From: Elysia marginata
Lineage: Eukaryota; Mollusca; Gastropoda; Plakobranchidae
NCBI GenBank assembly: GCA_019649035.1
Contig: BMAT01003010.1
Span: 1-22,383 of the forward strand
Direction: 5' to 3'
DNA length: 22,383 nucleotides
Below are positions 20,165 through 22,383 of this stretch, one piece after another (position 1 is the stretch's first letter; each line of letters begins with the position of its first letter). The translations under genes and the position numbers were made by a program. The notes beneath the pieces are model-generated. The model saw only the letters and a list, made by a program, of their open reading frames with translations, did not search any database and was not told the origin of the DNA.

Positions 20165-20170
20165 TTCATT
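20040..20170. repeat. CT-rich tract with (TC)24
   Basis: A pyrimidine-rich stretch ends in an uninterrupted TC run at about 20114-20161. Three overlapping Ser/Leu-rich plus-strand ORFs (19971-20345) are its by-products. Confidence 0.97.
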
Positions 20171-20410
20171 GCTCACTCGCTTTCTCTGCTGTTTGTCTCC
20201 TTCTGGTTGTAAGTGCCTCTTTGTCACTCTAATTTATCTATATTTTTACCCCTTATTGACTTCCGTTTTTTTTCCAACAATAGAGGAAAATGTTAGGGCA
20301 AAAAGACGTTTGTTCAGTTTTTTTAAAGTTGTATTTTACACTTAGTGAATGCGTTTAAAACAAGCATACCAAAATGGGGAAGGGACGGGTAAACAGTCAG
20401 AGATGTTTAT

Positions 20411-20703
20411 TTATTTGTCTGATTTTTAACGTCGCAGTCAACTTCGAGGTTATCTCAGAGACGGCGCTGGGGACAATTGAAAGCGTGCTGCCACACTGTG
20501 ATGTAAGGAGCGCTTGCGTACACCACACCCAGTCACAGTCTAAACCAGGCCGACCAGACTTCGCACTAAATCAATAAAGCCAGACACTAGGCAAATCAGC
20601 ATCTAAGACCAATTTTAAAGTCCTTGGTTTGACTCGGCCGCGGATCTCACCACGCACCTCCGATCTCTGAGCGAGTGTCTTACCGCTAGGCCACAGAACC
20701 GGT
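20411..20703 (-). mobile_element. tRNA-derived SINE, main family, copy 6, with internal deletion
   Basis: The same body and orientation. After agtcacag the usual attatcctgacatcg segment is replaced by a short tctaaacca, and one C is missing in cacctccgatctc. The 3' module is of the cagtcaacttcgagg type. The TTGG tail is mutated to ttatttgtctg and no TSD is clear. Confidence 0.93.
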
Positions 20704-21556
20704 CAAAACATTCGGAGAACACACAAGCGTTTCATTCTGCACCAAAATCAAGCTGTGTTGTTGAAGCGGTGGTGGTTTTGTGTTTAGATTATCATCTCTT
20801 ACCGTCAAGCCACTACCTTAAACAGATTCGAAACGCGAAGAGTTAACAGGTATTTGAAAAAGACCCCCAGAGAAAAAGAAGAAACTTCTTAAGACCAGAG
20901 AAACAGTCAAAGAAAGACTGACAAACAAAAATACAGGCGATCAGACAAAGGACATGAGGGTGATGGAAGGAAGAGGGAAAATATTTAAAAGGCACAGAAA
21001 AAAATATATACAGAAAGAGAACGAGTCTCTTTCCCTGTCCCATAAGACAGCATTGTTGATTGAACTAAGCTTGAAGTTGCTCACTTGCAAAAGGATTTCA
21101 GATATTAGTTAGTTAATTAGTTAATGCCCGTCCGCTGCGACGTCGACTGACGTCTCTGCCTGGGCTGATCTGTATATTGCTGTCGTCAGGTGCTTCCAGT
21201 CAAATCTGTTCTGTCGCGAAGGTGGTCAAGGTCTGTAATTGAATGTAATCTAGTTGGCCAGTGATCGTTGTTATGACTCTTCCAGATATTGCCGACCAGT
21301 AATAAAACCTCTCCCAATGAACAACTGTAGTAACTTAAACCTGTAAGAACGGTTTTTCTCTTCTGTTAGCCCATTTTTCTGGAGACGTTGTTTCTCAAAC
21401 TCTGCTTCAGAACGGCATACTACATGTACATGTATAGCCTGCCAATGGTCCTGCCTGTGTCTCAGTTTACATGTAATTCAAAGCCAGCCTTCTACGTTTT
21501 TTTCTTCCATCCCCTAGATCTAGTGGACAATCACCTGCCTCTGGCATCGTCTATCA
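20704..21556. other. Unassigned sequence next to the Penelope-like element
   Basis: A less AT-rich patch at about 21120-21300 (tgcccgtccgctgcgacgtcgac and onward) is not recognised. The rest is AT-rich. It may include the non-coding 3' end of the element at 21557-22383, but no boundary is visible. Confidence 0.4.
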
Positions 21557-22383
21557 TCACTTTGTTGATGTTTTCTTATGTTTTAGTTTGAATGACGATT
21601 TGTGTAAATTGTACCTTGTTTTGAAGGGATTTTCTGTTAGTCCAATGTATGAGTCTTGTGTGCCTGTTTTTATTTGGGTGACAGTCGCCTTGTAAATGAC
21701 GGAATTTGTGAGGCAGTCACCTTTTAGCGGACATTCTTCTTTTTTCCTGCAGTTACAAGGTCTTTGGGGTGGTGCGTTCTCTGCTTGTTCTCGTTTGATG
21801 AGCCGCTCGTTGTGGTTTATTATGGCCTGTTGTAAGTTTGGCAGACAACTATAGCTTACTTTGATCGTGTTTTTGTTGATTATTTTGTGCAGCTTGCATG
21901 TTTTAGGGAAGTGTTTGTTTATCAGTGTCAAGAAGATTTTTTCCCACGTTGGTCTTTACAGAGCTGCTGAAAGGTGGGTTGTACCATGTTATTTTTCTTT
22001 TTTGTTTAACATTGCTTGCTTTTCGGTCGTTCTCTTTTTCTTTTTTCTTGAACTGTAGTTTTCACTTGAAGCCGCTTTTTTCCGATGCTTGTTTGTATGT
22101 TACATATGCTTGCTTGTATACTTTTTCGTCTTTTGAGGTCGTGCACAGGCGGTGATTTATTCCCTGTGGTATGTTCTTGAGTACACCTGGTGGGTGGTTG
22201 CTGCTTATGTTCACGTATCTTGAATTATTGTTGGGCTTGTGATAGGGCATGTACATATCATTTTCCAGGTCTAGGGAAATGTCTTAATTGTTTAGGTTGT
22301 ATTCGTTGGAGATCTTGCACATTTCCTTCTTTGTTGTTTCTGCCTGCTTTGGTGACAGTTTGCATGCTGCCAGGCCGTCATCT
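21557..22383 (-). mobile_element. Penelope-like element: end of reverse transcriptase plus GIY-YIG endonuclease, decayed and clipped by the window edge
   Basis: Penelope-like elements are retroelements whose reverse transcriptase is related to telomerase and whose usual C-terminal GIY-YIG endonuclease nicks the target. Read on the minus strand from the window edge, the protein shows YMPYHKPNNNSRYVNISSN then HPPGVLKNIPQGINHRL (22256-22160), WYNPPFSSSVKTNVG (about 21990-21945), LINKHFPKTCKLHKIINKNT (21928-21868), VSYSCLPNLQQAI, the Cys-rich CNCRKKEECPLKGDC (about 21755-21712), VIYKATV (GIY-like) and SYIGLTE (YIG), then FKTRY and H. This block order is diagnostic. Stops at about 22286 and 22064 and a frameshift at an A-run near 21940 show that it is dead. 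The frame ends at 21557 just where the catalytic glutamate segment is expected. The polymerase core would lie beyond 22383. Confidence 0.92.

Noticed and set aside
19971-20345. Three Ser/Leu-rich ORFs with apparent membrane segments
   Set aside because: They are overlapping frames of a CT tract; the hydrophobicity is caused by CTC/TCT codons.
21925-22155. Plus-strand Phe/Ser-rich ORFs opposite the Penelope-like element
   Set aside because: They are antisense shadows of the Lys/Asn-rich minus-strand coding sequence.

Overview
This window reads as AT-rich nuclear DNA from an animal. It is intergenic or intronic sequence built from mobile-element relics and simple repeats. No host gene can be supported: no ORF shows a conserved host family, no exon chain is visible, and every long ORF falls in a low-complexity tract or a transposable element. 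The commonest repeat is a tRNA-headed SINE of about 300 bp. Its chance peptides (e.g. 'SGKTLAQRSGG') resemble, from memory, spurious predicted proteins in heterobranch gastropods such as sacoglossan sea slugs. A mollusc is therefore my best guess, but that is recall and not a search.

Layout. 1-206 is a TATC microsatellite. 1581-2715 is a decayed plus-strand non-LTR retrotransposon (LINE) reverse-transcriptase C-terminus, split by two younger insertions that both carry perfect target-site duplications (TSDs). 2921-3249 and 4281-4527 are SINEs of two other families. 6000-6800 is a second LINE reverse-transcriptase relic, on the minus strand and of a different type. 8370-8690 and 14547-14760 are less AT-rich islands of unknown origin. 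9150-9545 holds a 35-bp tandem duplication, a LINE-like 3' tail and a long TAC array. 12672-12743 is a pure (GAA)24 tract, 14761-15480 a purine-strand tract, and 20040-20170 a CT tract. Main-family SINE copies lie at 2345, 10667, 15988, 17489, 18736 and 20411. 17100-17247 is a LINE 3' tail whose hairpin matches the tail of the SINE at 2921-3249. 18348-18500 is a 17-bp minisatellite abutting a tRNA-like promoter head. 21557-22383 is the 3' part of a Penelope-like element with a GIY-YIG endonuclease, on the minus strand and clipped by the window edge.

How the parts relate. The LINE relics are the kind of element that supplies reverse transcriptase to the SINEs. The LINE at 1581-2715 was present before a 181-bp SINE-like element and then, or separately, a 304-bp SINE jumped into it. 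Removing each insertion plus one TSD copy restores the reverse-transcriptase reading frame locally. All ten tRNA-headed or tRNA-like SINE units lie in the same (minus) orientation, while the LINEs are mixed. I see no defence, toxin, viral or otherwise novel gene system. The most informative content is the nested-insertion history, the shared LINE/SINE tail and the Penelope-like element.
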